A stretch of DNA of 64,000 bases, from NCBI RefSeq assembly GCF_022376295.1, contig NZ_CP060140.1, positions 3,910,356 to 3,974,355 of the forward strand, in the 5' to 3' direction. Numbering within the stretch: position 1 is the stretch's first letter; each line of letters opens with the position of its first letter. The position numbers were made by a program, and so were the translations under genes. Shown piece by piece: positions 52,861-61,493 of the stretch. The notes beneath the pieces are model-generated. The model was not told where the DNA came from and made no database searches. It worked only from the letters and a program-made list of their open reading frames with translations. This DNA comes from Nodularia sphaerocarpa UHCC 0038. Lineage in GTDB: Bacteria; Cyanobacteriota; Cyanobacteriia; Cyanobacteriales; Nostocaceae.

Positions 52861-53176
52861 CGTAGCTTTATATCTGGGAGGATGTCAATTGCAGAATTGT
52901 CAGCAGCTTTTAATGGAGCGAGGTAAGATGAGTAATATGTCAGCAACTTGCAACAAACGTTTACAAGTTTGACACACAAAAGTAACATCCTCAAAGTCAA
53001 ATCAGCCATAATCTTGGTTAGCTAGTGTTTATACGCACGTCCCTAGAAAAATCCAGTTTTTCTAGCAATAACTACGTATTTTCCGAGCGTTAGCCCATAA
53101 GCTGATAATGTTGGGCAGTTGCTTTCGGTATTAAATGCTACGAGCAATTTCTGCTTAATGTGACAAATAGACTGGT

Positions 53177-53950
53177 ATGAATACCAATAACAAAAGTTCC
53201 AGTAACCTCAAACAGGAGAATAGGGACTTGGGAATTAATCACCTAAAACAGGATTTAAAGAATGACCTGATTGCAGGTTTGTTGGTAGTAATTCCTTTAG
53301 CCACAACTATTTGGCTCACCATTACTATCGCTAATTGGGTAATCAACTTTCTCACCAAAATTCCCAAACAACTCAATCCCTTTGACGGTCTCCAACCTAT
53401 ACTAGTAAATATACTGAATCTAGCCGTGGGACTTGCCGTCCCTCTATTAAGCATTCTTTTCATAGGGTTAATGGCTCGCAATATTGCGGGGCGTTGGTTA
53501 TTGGATTTTGGTGAGCGAGTATTACAAGCAATTCCCTTAGCTGGACAGGTATACAAAACCCTGAAACAGCTTTTAGCAACCCTACTCAAAGATTCAAACG
53601 ATAAGTTTCGCCGGGTGATTTTAGTAGAATATCCCAGAAAAGGAATATGGGCGATCGGCTTCGTCACCGGGACGATGAGTAGCGATATTCAAGCTCATCT
53701 GCCCCGTACCATGCTGAGTGTTTTCATTCCCAGTACCCCAAATCCCACCACAGGATGGTATGCTATCGTTCCAGAGGATGAGGTAGTCAACCTATCTATG
53801 CCCATAGAAGACGCGTTTAAAGTTTTAGTTTCAGGCGGGATCGTCGCTCAGAATAACCCTATACCTGCCCTCGTGATGTCCCAAGAGCGAAATCTAGAAA
53901 TACCAACCTTAGAAACCAAGCTACCAATTATCCCCGGCGACGAAACTTAA
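53177..53950 (+). CDS. DUF502 family membrane protein
   Basis: The 257-residue protein has a hydrophilic lead, a first transmembrane helix (about 30-57, DLIAGLLVVIPLATTIWLTI) and a second (about 76-103). The conserved DUF502 soluble part follows: PLAGQVYKTLKQLL, VILVEYPRKGIWAIGFVTG and VFIPSTPNPTTGWYAIVPED. The function is not established. It lies 106 nt upstream of nusB on the same strand, possibly in the same transcript. Confidence 0.87.
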   Translation: MNTNNKSSSNLKQENRDLGINHLKQDLKNDLIAGLLVVIPLATTIWLTITIANWVINFLTKIPKQLNPFDGLQPILVNILNLAVGLAVPLLSILFIGLMARNIAGRWLLDFGERVLQAIPLAGQVYKTLKQLLATLLKDSNDKFRRVILVEYPRKGIWAIGFVTGTMSSDIQAHLPRTMLSVFIPSTPNPTTGWYAIVPEDEVVNLSMPIEDAFKVLVSGGIVAQNNPIPALVMSQERNLEIPTLETKLPIIPGDET

Positions 53951-54056
53951 AATCAATCCGGCAAAGTTACCAGTAAATAGATAGTATGATTATCTGACTT
54001 TGCCACAATTTCTTTGTTACTCACCTCTAATCATCAGTGCTTAGGCACTCACTTCC

Positions 54057-54686
54057 ATGCAAGAACGAAAACCTCAACAAATTGCTCGTGAATTGGCACT
54101 ATTAAGTCTGAGCCAGTTGCCAATTAACCCCAAAAAATTGACAGAAGAGCATCTGCCCAAATTAGTCCTAGCCACAGTCCGCACCCTGAGATCAGAAGTG
54201 CAAGATACTCTAGATAACGCCACCGGAGAACTGCAACGCAGTAACGATCGCCTCTTAACTAGCCAAACTCGCGCCGCAGACCTGAATACTGCTAGAAACC
54301 TCGTCAAAGAGGCCATTGATTACACCCAAACTGCTATCAATCAACTCGGAGCCGCAGTTGAATTTCCCGAATTGATTCAACTAGCAAATCAAGACAAAGA
54401 AGTGGGTAGATATGCCATCCAACTGGTGAAATTAGTCAACGAACATCGAGTAAGCATCGATGAAGAAATTTCCTCTGCCTTAGTAGATTGGCAAGTCACT
54501 CGCCTAGCCCAAATAGACCGAGATATTTTGCGAATCGCTGTGGGAGAAATGAGGTTTTTCAATCTCCCAGACAGAGTGGCTATCAACGAAGCTGTAGAGT
54601 TAGCTAAACGCTACAGTGGAGATGAGGGACATCGGTTTATTAATGGTGTTCTGCGCCGAGTGACAGAACAAAAAGCAGCCGTGTAG
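54057..54686 (+). CDS. nusB: Transcription antitermination factor NusB
   Basis: The 209-residue protein has the NusB fold in its C-terminal 110 residues (VNEHRVSIDEEISSALVDW, RLAQIDRDILRIAVGEM, DRVAINEAVELAKRYSGDEG, FINGVLRRV). An N-terminal extension includes QIARELALLSLSQLP, the first NusB helix, with an insert of about 60 residues (SNDRLLTSQTRAADL). The insert makes it longer than the E. coli protein (139 aa), as in other cyanobacterial NusB. It binds boxA RNA with S10 in rRNA antitermination. ftsY follows after 288 bp. Confidence 0.93.
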   Translation: MQERKPQQIARELALLSLSQLPINPKKLTEEHLPKLVLATVRTLRSEVQDTLDNATGELQRSNDRLLTSQTRAADLNTARNLVKEAIDYTQTAINQLGAAVEFPELIQLANQDKEVGRYAIQLVKLVNEHRVSIDEEISSALVDWQVTRLAQIDRDILRIAVGEMRFFNLPDRVAINEAVELAKRYSGDEGHRFINGVLRRVTEQKAAV

Positions 54687-54820
54687 TAAGCTGTTCCACA
54701 TTTAACTTGCATAACTAGGGGGGTCCAGATGCCCACCCCACAAGAGTTTAATCTAATTTAAATATGCAAACTAGATGTTTTTCAGCTGATTTCATCCTGA
54801 TTTAATAACCTTTCTCAGCG

Positions 54821-54870
54821 AAGCCAGTTGTTTAGGGTGCTTCCGCCCTGTTGAGCAAACTGGCTTTGTT
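54821..54870 (+). terminator. Possible terminator/cruciform after nusB
   Basis: Outer arms AAGCCAGTT and AACTGGCTT enclose AGGG...CCCT, with a T-rich end (TTTGTT). It lies 135 nt after the nusB stop. Confidence 0.5.
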
Positions 54871-54974
54871 ATGTGAGGATAATCGGTTTTTACCCCAGTA
54901 AATAGTTACGGGTTCCATTAAACTTTTAATTAATAACTAATAACTTAAACTCACAACTAATACCTATAGCTGCA

Positions 54975-56633
54975 ATGGTTTTTAATTGGTTCCGCCGTAA
55001 ATATAACGATTCCTCTGATACCCCGCCTGAACAAAAACAGGCAGAAACTCCTCCAGCACCAGAACCCCAACCAGAGCCAGCCGTAACTTCTACACCTGAT
55101 TCAACGGCTGATTTATTGGCCTTTGCTAAATCGGCTTATAAGAATATTCAGCAAAAACAACAAACTCTAGAAGTGGAAACGGCTGCTGAAGCAGAGGAAG
55201 CACCACCAGAAACACCGGAAGCTGTAGAAACGGCTGCTGAAGCAGAGGAAGCACCACCAGAAACACCCGAAACTGTAGAAACGACTGTTGATGCAGTGGA
55301 TGTGGAAGCACTACCAGAAACACCAGAAACACCAGAAATTGCAACTGCAAATATAGAAACCGCTTCACCGACGGTAAGTGAAGTCACGCCCACAGCAGCA
55401 CCAGAGACAGTAGCCGCCATTGAGGAGTCATGGACTACAGACACCGAACCAGCAACTACACTAGAGCCGATAGCACCGAGTAATTTATCCTTTTTAGAAC
55501 GGGCGGCGGCTGAACGCCAAGCCAAGCAAGAACGGCTGATGGCCAGCGCTATTGAAGTGCCGGAAGCGGAAGTATTACCACCAGTAGCCACTACCACCGA
55601 AACAGCCGAAGACATTGACGGATTAGCTTTTGATGAAGGTTTTGTTTGGTCAGCAGAAGTATTAGCAGCCCAAGGTAGACGAGCAGAAGATGTTTCTCTT
55701 GAGGAAATTACTTGGCTGAAAAAGCTCCGCCAAGGCTTAGGTAAAACCCGTCGTAATATCCTTAACCAACTAAAGGCAATTGTGGGGCAGGGGCCACTCA
55801 ATCAAGCGGCGGTGGCGGAAATAGAAGCGGCTCTTCTACAAGCTGATGTGGGTGTGGAAGCGACGGATTACATTATTAGTGCGCTACAGAAAAAACTGTT
55901 AGCAGAAGTGACTCCGCCGGAGGAGGCGATCGCCTACCTGAAACAAATCTTGCGAGAGATGTTAGATGCGCCACTACAAAAAGCCGACAGTTCCAGCTTT
56001 ACCCCAGAAAAAGATACCTTAAATATTTGGTTAATTACTGGAGTCAATGGTGCGGGTAAAACCACCACTATCGGTAAAATCTCCCACCTCGCCCAAAAAT
56101 CTGGTTATAAATGCTTAATTGGGGCAGCAGATACCTTCCGGGCTGCGGCTGTGGAACAGGTGAAGGTTTGGGGTAAAAGAAGCGGTGTGGAAGTCATTGC
56201 CAATCCGGGGCAGAATACAGATCCGGCTGCTGTGGTCTTTGATGCGATCGCCGCCGCCCAAGCACGAGAAACCGAATTACTCTTATTAGATACAGCCGGG
56301 CGACTGCAAAATAAGAAAAACTTAATGGACGAACTCGCCAAAATTCGGCGGATTATTGACAAAAAAGCCCCTAATGCCAAAATAGAATCCCTATTGGTTT
56401 TAGATGCCACTCTCGGTCAAAATGGACTGCGCCAAGCAGAAGTTTTCGCCCAAGCAGCCCAACTCAGTGGCGTAGTCTTAACCAAGCTCGATGGTACAGC
56501 CAAAGGAGGTGTAGCCCTAGCCGTTGTGCAGCAGCTTGGTTTGCCCATTCGCTTTATTGGTGCTGGCGAAGGCATCGAAGATTTGCGTCCTTTTTCTACC
56601 TACGAGTTTGTGGAAGCTTTATTGAGTGGCTAA
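54975..56633 (+). CDS. ftsY: Signal recognition particle receptor FtsY
   Basis: The 552-residue SRP GTPase docks ribosome-nascent chain complexes at the membrane. A long acidic A-domain (about 1-215) contains two tandem copies of a 17-residue Glu/Ala/Pro unit (ETAAEAEEAPPETPEAV), encoded by 51-bp repeats at 55176 and 55227, with a decayed third at 55278. The N domain starts at about 245 (LKKLRQGLGKTRRNIL). The G domain has GVNGAGKTTTIGK (G1), DTFRAAAVEQ, DTAGRLQNK (G3) and TKLDGTAKGG (G4). It ends with GAGEGIEDLRPF. It is preceded by nusB. Confidence 0.95.
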   Translation: MVFNWFRRKYNDSSDTPPEQKQAETPPAPEPQPEPAVTSTPDSTADLLAFAKSAYKNIQQKQQTLEVETAAEAEEAPPETPEAVETAAEAEEAPPETPETVETTVDAVDVEALPETPETPEIATANIETASPTVSEVTPTAAPETVAAIEESWTTDTEPATTLEPIAPSNLSFLERAAAERQAKQERLMASAIEVPEAEVLPPVATTTETAEDIDGLAFDEGFVWSAEVLAAQGRRAEDVSLEEITWLKKLRQGLGKTRRNILNQLKAIVGQGPLNQAAVAEIEAALLQADVGVEATDYIISALQKKLLAEVTPPEEAIAYLKQILREMLDAPLQKADSSSFTPEKDTLNIWLITGVNGAGKTTTIGKISHLAQKSGYKCLIGAADTFRAAAVEQVKVWGKRSGVEVIANPGQNTDPAAVVFDAIAAAQARETELLLLDTAGRLQNKKNLMDELAKIRRIIDKKAPNAKIESLLVLDATLGQNGLRQAEVFAQAAQLSGVVLTKLDGTAKGGVALAVVQQLGLPIRFIGAGEGIEDLRPFSTYEFVEALLSG

Positions 56634-56643
56634 GTGAGATTTT

Positions 56644-56686
56644 TGGCGTTGCTTAAACCAAGTATGAATTTAAATCAGCAACGCCA
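56644..56686. repeat. 43-bp short form of the GGCGTTGC-ended element
   Basis: TGGCGTTGCTTAAACCAAG then TATGAATTTAAATCAGCAACGCCA. The ends match the 112-bp element at 16242-16353, but the inner palindrome is missing. With TTTTTG just downstream, it may also terminate ftsY. The rest of 56687-57037 shows no gene. Confidence 0.65.
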
Positions 56687-57037
56687 GATTTTTGTAGCCA
56701 ATTCCATGACTTGCTTGGAGTCTGAGCGTCTTAGTGGTTAAGGTCACAAAATTATTTTGCGGACAAGGTATTTTTTTGGGTCTAAAGCTGTATGATTTGC
56801 TAATTAAGTTCTGGAAAAATTAAAGGCTTTATAGCTTATAAATACAGATAAATCCGTACCTGACCAGACTAGGAAACGCTATACAATGCTTATATCCAGC
56901 CATGTCTTAGGTCTTTTTACTCTTGCTAAAGCGATAAATCTTGTCCCAATATAATTTAGCAATTCTGAAGTAACTTACTTTATTTATCAGTAATCTAGAC
57001 TCTAACTATATCATCAAGTGCAATAATACCTTTACCT

Positions 57038-58423
57038 GTGTCTCAACTGCCCTCTCAACCCACTGATAGTAATAGTAGTGCTGCGACGGATGTCACCCCA
57101 GTCGTGGCACTCAAAGAACTCGTGGCCCGGCTACACCGAGAACAGAATAAAATCCAAGATTTACTCAGTTCTTTAGGATTTGCCCTGAGAAGCTTCAATA
57201 ATTTGAACCAGTTTTTGGAGCTGATTCCGCTCATGGCCACCAGAGTTACAGATGCAGAAGGTAGTGCTTTGTTTCTGCATAAACCTAACGGTCAAATTAG
57301 GTTAGAGCAGCTACACTGGCAGGATAGCCGTCAGCGTAAGAACATCCGCAAAGCCCTAGAAACGGCTAGTAGTCAAATTACACTTTTGTCCAATACATCT
57401 CCTTTAGCAACGGCTACGGGGCTTTTGGATGACCAAATGCATCGCTACTTGGGGCCAGATGTACAAATCTTTGGCACTGCAATTCTGGTCAAGCATACAG
57501 AACGGGGTTGGCTTTATGTCCTCAGCCGAGATCCTCAATATAGCTGGACGGAAACCAGGCAAAAGTTAGTCAGACTGGTAGCAGACCAAACGGCTGTAGC
57601 CATTGAAAACGACGAATTAGCCGTAGAACTGCGGAAAAAAGAACGCTTAGATCAAGAACTAGAAATTGGCGCAGAAATTCAACGCCGGCTTTTACCTCGT
57701 CAATGTCCGTTTATTCCGGGTGCAACTCTGGCTGCACGTTGTAAACCTGCTAATCGTGTCGGTGGAGATTATTATGATTTTATCGCCACTAATAGCAATC
57801 AGGTGCAGCTAAATGGCAAAACTGCCCCCGAAAGCGGGCGCTGGGGTTTGGTAATTGGCGATGTTATGGGTAAAGGTGTCCCCGCCGGACTCATTATGAC
57901 GATGATGCGGGGAATGCTGCGCGGAGAGGTATTGCATGGTAATTCTCCATGTATAATTTTGCAAAATTTGAATCGCGTTATGTATGCGGATTTAGAAAAT
58001 TCCCACCGCTTTGTGACGCTGTTTTACTCTGAATATAATCCCTTTAATCGAGTTTTATCTTATAGTAATGCGGCACACAATCCTCCTTTGTGGTGGCACG
58101 CATCAACCAAAACTATTACCCGCTTGGATACTTTGGGAATGCTGATTGGTTTAGATGCTAATAGCCAATACGAAGATGCCCAGGCACAGTTAGAACCTGG
58201 GGATACAGTAATCTATTATACAGATGGTTTGACTGATGCGGCGGCTGCAAGTGGCGATCGCTTCGACGAAGAAAATTTTGTTGCTGCCTTTCACGCGGCT
58301 TGCAGGTATTACACTCACCCACAGGAGATTGTCGATTATCTCTTTGACCAAGTGTTACAATTTATCGGGGCTGAAAATCAACACACTGATGATATGACAT
58401 TAGTTGTCCTCAAAATTCAATAG
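57038..58423 (+). CDS. GAF-PP2C (SpoIIE/RsbU-type) protein phosphatase
   Basis: The 461-residue protein has a helical lead (about 20-45), a GAF-like sensor domain (about 55-195, with VTDAEGSALFLHKP and LVADQTAVAIENDELA), a short linker coil (ELEIGAEIQRRLLP), and a SpoIIE-type PP2C domain (about 215-461). The phosphatase metal residues are in RVGGDYYDF, VIGDVMGKGVPAGLIM, YYTDGLTDA and NQHTDDMTLVVL. It probably dephosphorylates an anti-sigma-antagonist-like partner in response to a GAF ligand. No STAS/RsbW gene is adjacent. A GTG start is used; no clear ribosome-binding site was seen. Confidence 0.9.
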   Translation: MSQLPSQPTDSNSSAATDVTPVVALKELVARLHREQNKIQDLLSSLGFALRSFNNLNQFLELIPLMATRVTDAEGSALFLHKPNGQIRLEQLHWQDSRQRKNIRKALETASSQITLLSNTSPLATATGLLDDQMHRYLGPDVQIFGTAILVKHTERGWLYVLSRDPQYSWTETRQKLVRLVADQTAVAIENDELAVELRKKERLDQELEIGAEIQRRLLPRQCPFIPGATLAARCKPANRVGGDYYDFIATNSNQVQLNGKTAPESGRWGLVIGDVMGKGVPAGLIMTMMRGMLRGEVLHGNSPCIILQNLNRVMYADLENSHRFVTLFYSEYNPFNRVLSYSNAAHNPPLWWHASTKTITRLDTLGMLIGLDANSQYEDAQAQLEPGDTVIYYTDGLTDAAAASGDRFDEENFVAAFHAACRYYTHPQEIVDYLFDQVLQFIGAENQHTDDMTLVVLKIQ

Positions 58424-58664
58424 ACACGTTTGATGCAACTTCTAACAGCGATGTCTCATCGACTTCTGGCAAAAATCTGAATTAGGAAAAATTAACCACA
58501 GATGTAGACACAAAGTGGCTTGCCGTAGGCTACACAGATGAACACAGATATTTTATCAGTATTTATCCGTTTGGATCTGTGGTTTCATCGGTAAAACTTG
58601 GACTTTTGCCAGGGTTCTCAGTCCTTGGCGCTGCGTTCCGCAGTCAAGGAAATATTACGAATTG

Positions 58665-60866
58665 TTAAACTGCCATCATTTCCGGTTCTGTTTTAGACAG
58701 AGTACCAAAAAAGTCATAACTATCTAGTGCTTCCAATATTCCCCAAGCATAATTTCCTTCGGCAAAGTAAATTTGTGGATAGCCACGCAACTTTTCTAGT
58801 TCGGCGCTGTAGTTACCCACAATCACACCAAGTGTATTCCCAGATAGCATTGATTCATCATTACCAGATGCACCCGCTACTAAGAATCGTTTAATTGGTA
58901 GTCCCCACTTCAAGGCACAATAACGAATAGCATCACCTTTAGAAGCCCGGATAGGTAACAAATCAAGATACATATTATGGCTGTAAATTCCTTTAACATG
59001 GAGTCTACGCCGTCGCAAATGCCGCATGATTTCCTTAAAGCTTAAGGATTTGGTTTCATCAATAAAGTAGCTGAGTTTAAACTTACCTTGAGCTTCCGGG
59101 GGTTGCAGCTCCACTCCGGGTAATTCCTCCATTGCTTGACGCACAGCCTCAGCGTTCCAATGGTAGCTAATGTGTCTTTGCCAGTTCGCATCCGGGACTA
59201 CCTGCGGCCCATAATAAATTTCGCTACCTGCGGAGACAATCAGCAAGTCTGGTCTGGGAAAATGCCATTCTTCTAACATTTCTAAGGAACTGTTGAGGTT
59301 GCGCCCGGTAGCAATTCCCACTCCAGTTGAGTGACCTTCGTTACGCAGTCGCTCAATCAGTTTATATAAAGCTTCTTGGTCGCCTAACAAAGTGTTATCG
59401 ATTTCGCAAACCAGAAAACGATCTGCGGTTGGTAAGCGGTTTTGATCTGGAATGTTCCAATCAGGTAGGTCAGTGGCTAAAGCTTTTGGTAGAGGACTCA
59501 GCAGAGATTGAACTCGTCGTTGGGATAACTGCTGCACCTGTTCGAGATAACGCTCTACGTGACTAGACCAAGAGAAATTATCTCGAACTCGCTCTAAGCC
59601 ATTTTTAGACCAAGTTTCCCATTGTTCCCGATCTGTGAGCGCTTTTCGCAGACCATCCTGAATCTGTTTAATATCTAGAGGGTCAATTAACATACCATTT
59701 TCGCACGCCTCCAGAATATCTCGCGGACCACCATCTGAAGTCGCGATAATTGGCACACCGCAAGCTGTAGCTTCAATTAAGGTGAGGCCAAATGGCTCGG
59801 TTAATGCCGGATTGATAAAAACGCCTCGGTTTTTCCCCAACAGTCTATACAGGTCAGCTACCTCATCGGAACGGTGGTGTTTGGGATAGGCGACGTATCC
59901 ATAAAGGTCGTAGCGGTCAATTAACTGGAAAATTTCTGTCAGGACTTGGCGAGGCCCTGATTCCATCGTGGTGATGTCATCTCTATTTCCTAATATCAAG
60001 ACTAAATTTGCTAAATGACGCAATTCTGGATCTTCGCCATAAGCTTTAACCAGAGAGGCAACATTTTTGCGAATAGCTGGACGAGAAAGCGCCATAATCA
60101 TGGGCTTTTCGGGATTATTGAGAAATCTTTTCAAATCTTGATAAATTGCTGGTTCCTGCCAATTTTCGGAAACTGGGTAAAACTCTTTGAGTGTTACCCC
60201 TGGCGGAATCACAACCATTCTATTTGGTTGATAGTGGTCGTAAATACCGTACTGCTGGGTTACTTCTTGATGGGTACTGGCGATGACTAAGGCTGCACTG
60301 GCTAGGGTTGTTTCCTCGGCTTCAATTCTGGTACTAATGTGATAGGTGCTTTCAATGGTTTCTCTTTTCGTACCATGCTCTAAAAGCCGTTGTTGTTTTA
60401 CACGTCCCAGGGAGTGACCAGTATGCACAAGTGGTACACCCAACCAACCAGCAACCCGACAACCCACATATCCAGCATCGGCGTAATGGCTATGAATGAC
60501 GTGGGGTAATTTTCCTACTTGGCGCAGGTGCTTGAGTAATTCATCGGCAAAATTATCTAAATGCGGCCAGAGAACTTCTTTGCGGAGATAGCGACGTGGC
60601 CCGCAGTTAACACGAATAATTTGGGCTTTGTCACTCAGAATTTCTATGGGTTGAGCATAATCGGAGCTTACTTTGGGATCATTGACTAAACGTGTTACCA
60701 GGTCTACGCGTTCTACTTGTGGGTTTTCTGCTAAGGCTTGAGCTAGTTCTACAGCATATTTAATTTGTCCACCGGTGTCAGCATCTCGTCCTAATTCTAA
60801 ATTTTTACCACGAATTAAGCCGTGAACGCTGACTAGTAGAATATACAGACCTGGGCTATTTGACAT
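58665..60866 (-). CDS. spsA: Two-domain sucrose-phosphate synthase
   Basis: The 733-residue enzyme has a GT-B glycosyltransferase domain (about 1-465): SVHGLIRGKNLELGRDADTG at the N-terminus, VIHSHYADAGYVG, HTGHSLGR, then NPALTEPFGLTLIEATACG (the nucleotide-sugar EX7E motif). The C-terminal region (about 475-715) resembles sucrose-phosphate phosphatase of the HAD class. Its motif I is CEIDNTLLGD, so the nucleophilic Asp of DxDxT is Glu, and the phosphatase is probably inactive, as inferred for related bidomain enzymes. It makes sucrose-6-phosphate from UDP-glucose (or another NDP-glucose) and fructose-6-phosphate for osmoprotection. A separate phosphatase gene is expected elsewhere. Confidence 0.9.
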   Translation of the reverse strand: MSNSPGLYILLVSVHGLIRGKNLELGRDADTGGQIKYAVELAQALAENPQVERVDLVTRLVNDPKVSSDYAQPIEILSDKAQIIRVNCGPRRYLRKEVLWPHLDNFADELLKHLRQVGKLPHVIHSHYADAGYVGCRVAGWLGVPLVHTGHSLGRVKQQRLLEHGTKRETIESTYHISTRIEAEETTLASAALVIASTHQEVTQQYGIYDHYQPNRMVVIPPGVTLKEFYPVSENWQEPAIYQDLKRFLNNPEKPMIMALSRPAIRKNVASLVKAYGEDPELRHLANLVLILGNRDDITTMESGPRQVLTEIFQLIDRYDLYGYVAYPKHHRSDEVADLYRLLGKNRGVFINPALTEPFGLTLIEATACGVPIIATSDGGPRDILEACENGMLIDPLDIKQIQDGLRKALTDREQWETWSKNGLERVRDNFSWSSHVERYLEQVQQLSQRRVQSLLSPLPKALATDLPDWNIPDQNRLPTADRFLVCEIDNTLLGDQEALYKLIERLRNEGHSTGVGIATGRNLNSSLEMLEEWHFPRPDLLIVSAGSEIYYGPQVVPDANWQRHISYHWNAEAVRQAMEELPGVELQPPEAQGKFKLSYFIDETKSLSFKEIMRHLRRRRLHVKGIYSHNMYLDLLPIRASKGDAIRYCALKWGLPIKRFLVAGASGNDESMLSGNTLGVIVGNYSAELEKLRGYPQIYFAEGNYAWGILEALDSYDFFGTLSKTEPEMMAV

Positions 60867-61493
60867 TTTGCATTCCTCAATTTTACTGTATTACAGCCCG
60901 GTAACAGCTTCTTATACATATAGCTGTTTTCCGCTACAGATTTAGTAAAAAAAATTATGCTGATGTTTAAATATTATAAAACAAATGGGTCAATTGATCA
61001 CAAATTTATCACCCAAGGAACAGTCAGCCATCAAAAAGCCCAAGAATAATGTCAAATTTTCTACTGTTTCAAGACTGGCTGCAAGTTTGGTTTTATCTGT
61101 GCGGTAGGTGATAATTATCTAGCCTTTTTATCTATCCAATGAAAATTAAAGTACACTTGATTGTCTCCTGAATATTACATAAGTAGGTAAGCATGAATAA
61201 ACCAAACTATGTTACGACTCGTAAACAGGATTGAAATTCTGACAAATGACAAATGACAAATGACAATTAAATGATTTCATGACGCTGCTCACGCAGTATA
61301 CTGTAGTCTTACCTTGGCTATGGCAATCAGCAGACTGGAATTTTTCGTAATTTTTAGCAAGAAACCTAAGTTACAGGTTTTTTGTCGGCACTGATTCTGA
61401 TATGAATAAACTAAACAACTGGTAATACTTTGCAGGCTGACCCATCTGGCGGGGCATTGATGAAAGTAGGCAGGATTGATTTAAGATAAACTT
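60867..61493. other. Intergenic region between spsA and lysC
   Basis: This carries upstream DNA of both divergent genes, a partial copy (61180-61236) of the TAAGTAG-ended element seen in full at 63466, and a (GACAAAT)n tandem repeat at 61241-61267. No gene is seen. Confidence 0.55.

Noticed and set aside
55148..55801. Long minus-strand frame opposite ftsY
   Set aside because: It lies wholly within the Glu/Ala/Pro-coding repeat region of ftsY and gives a low-complexity Ser/Val/Ala product; a shadow frame.
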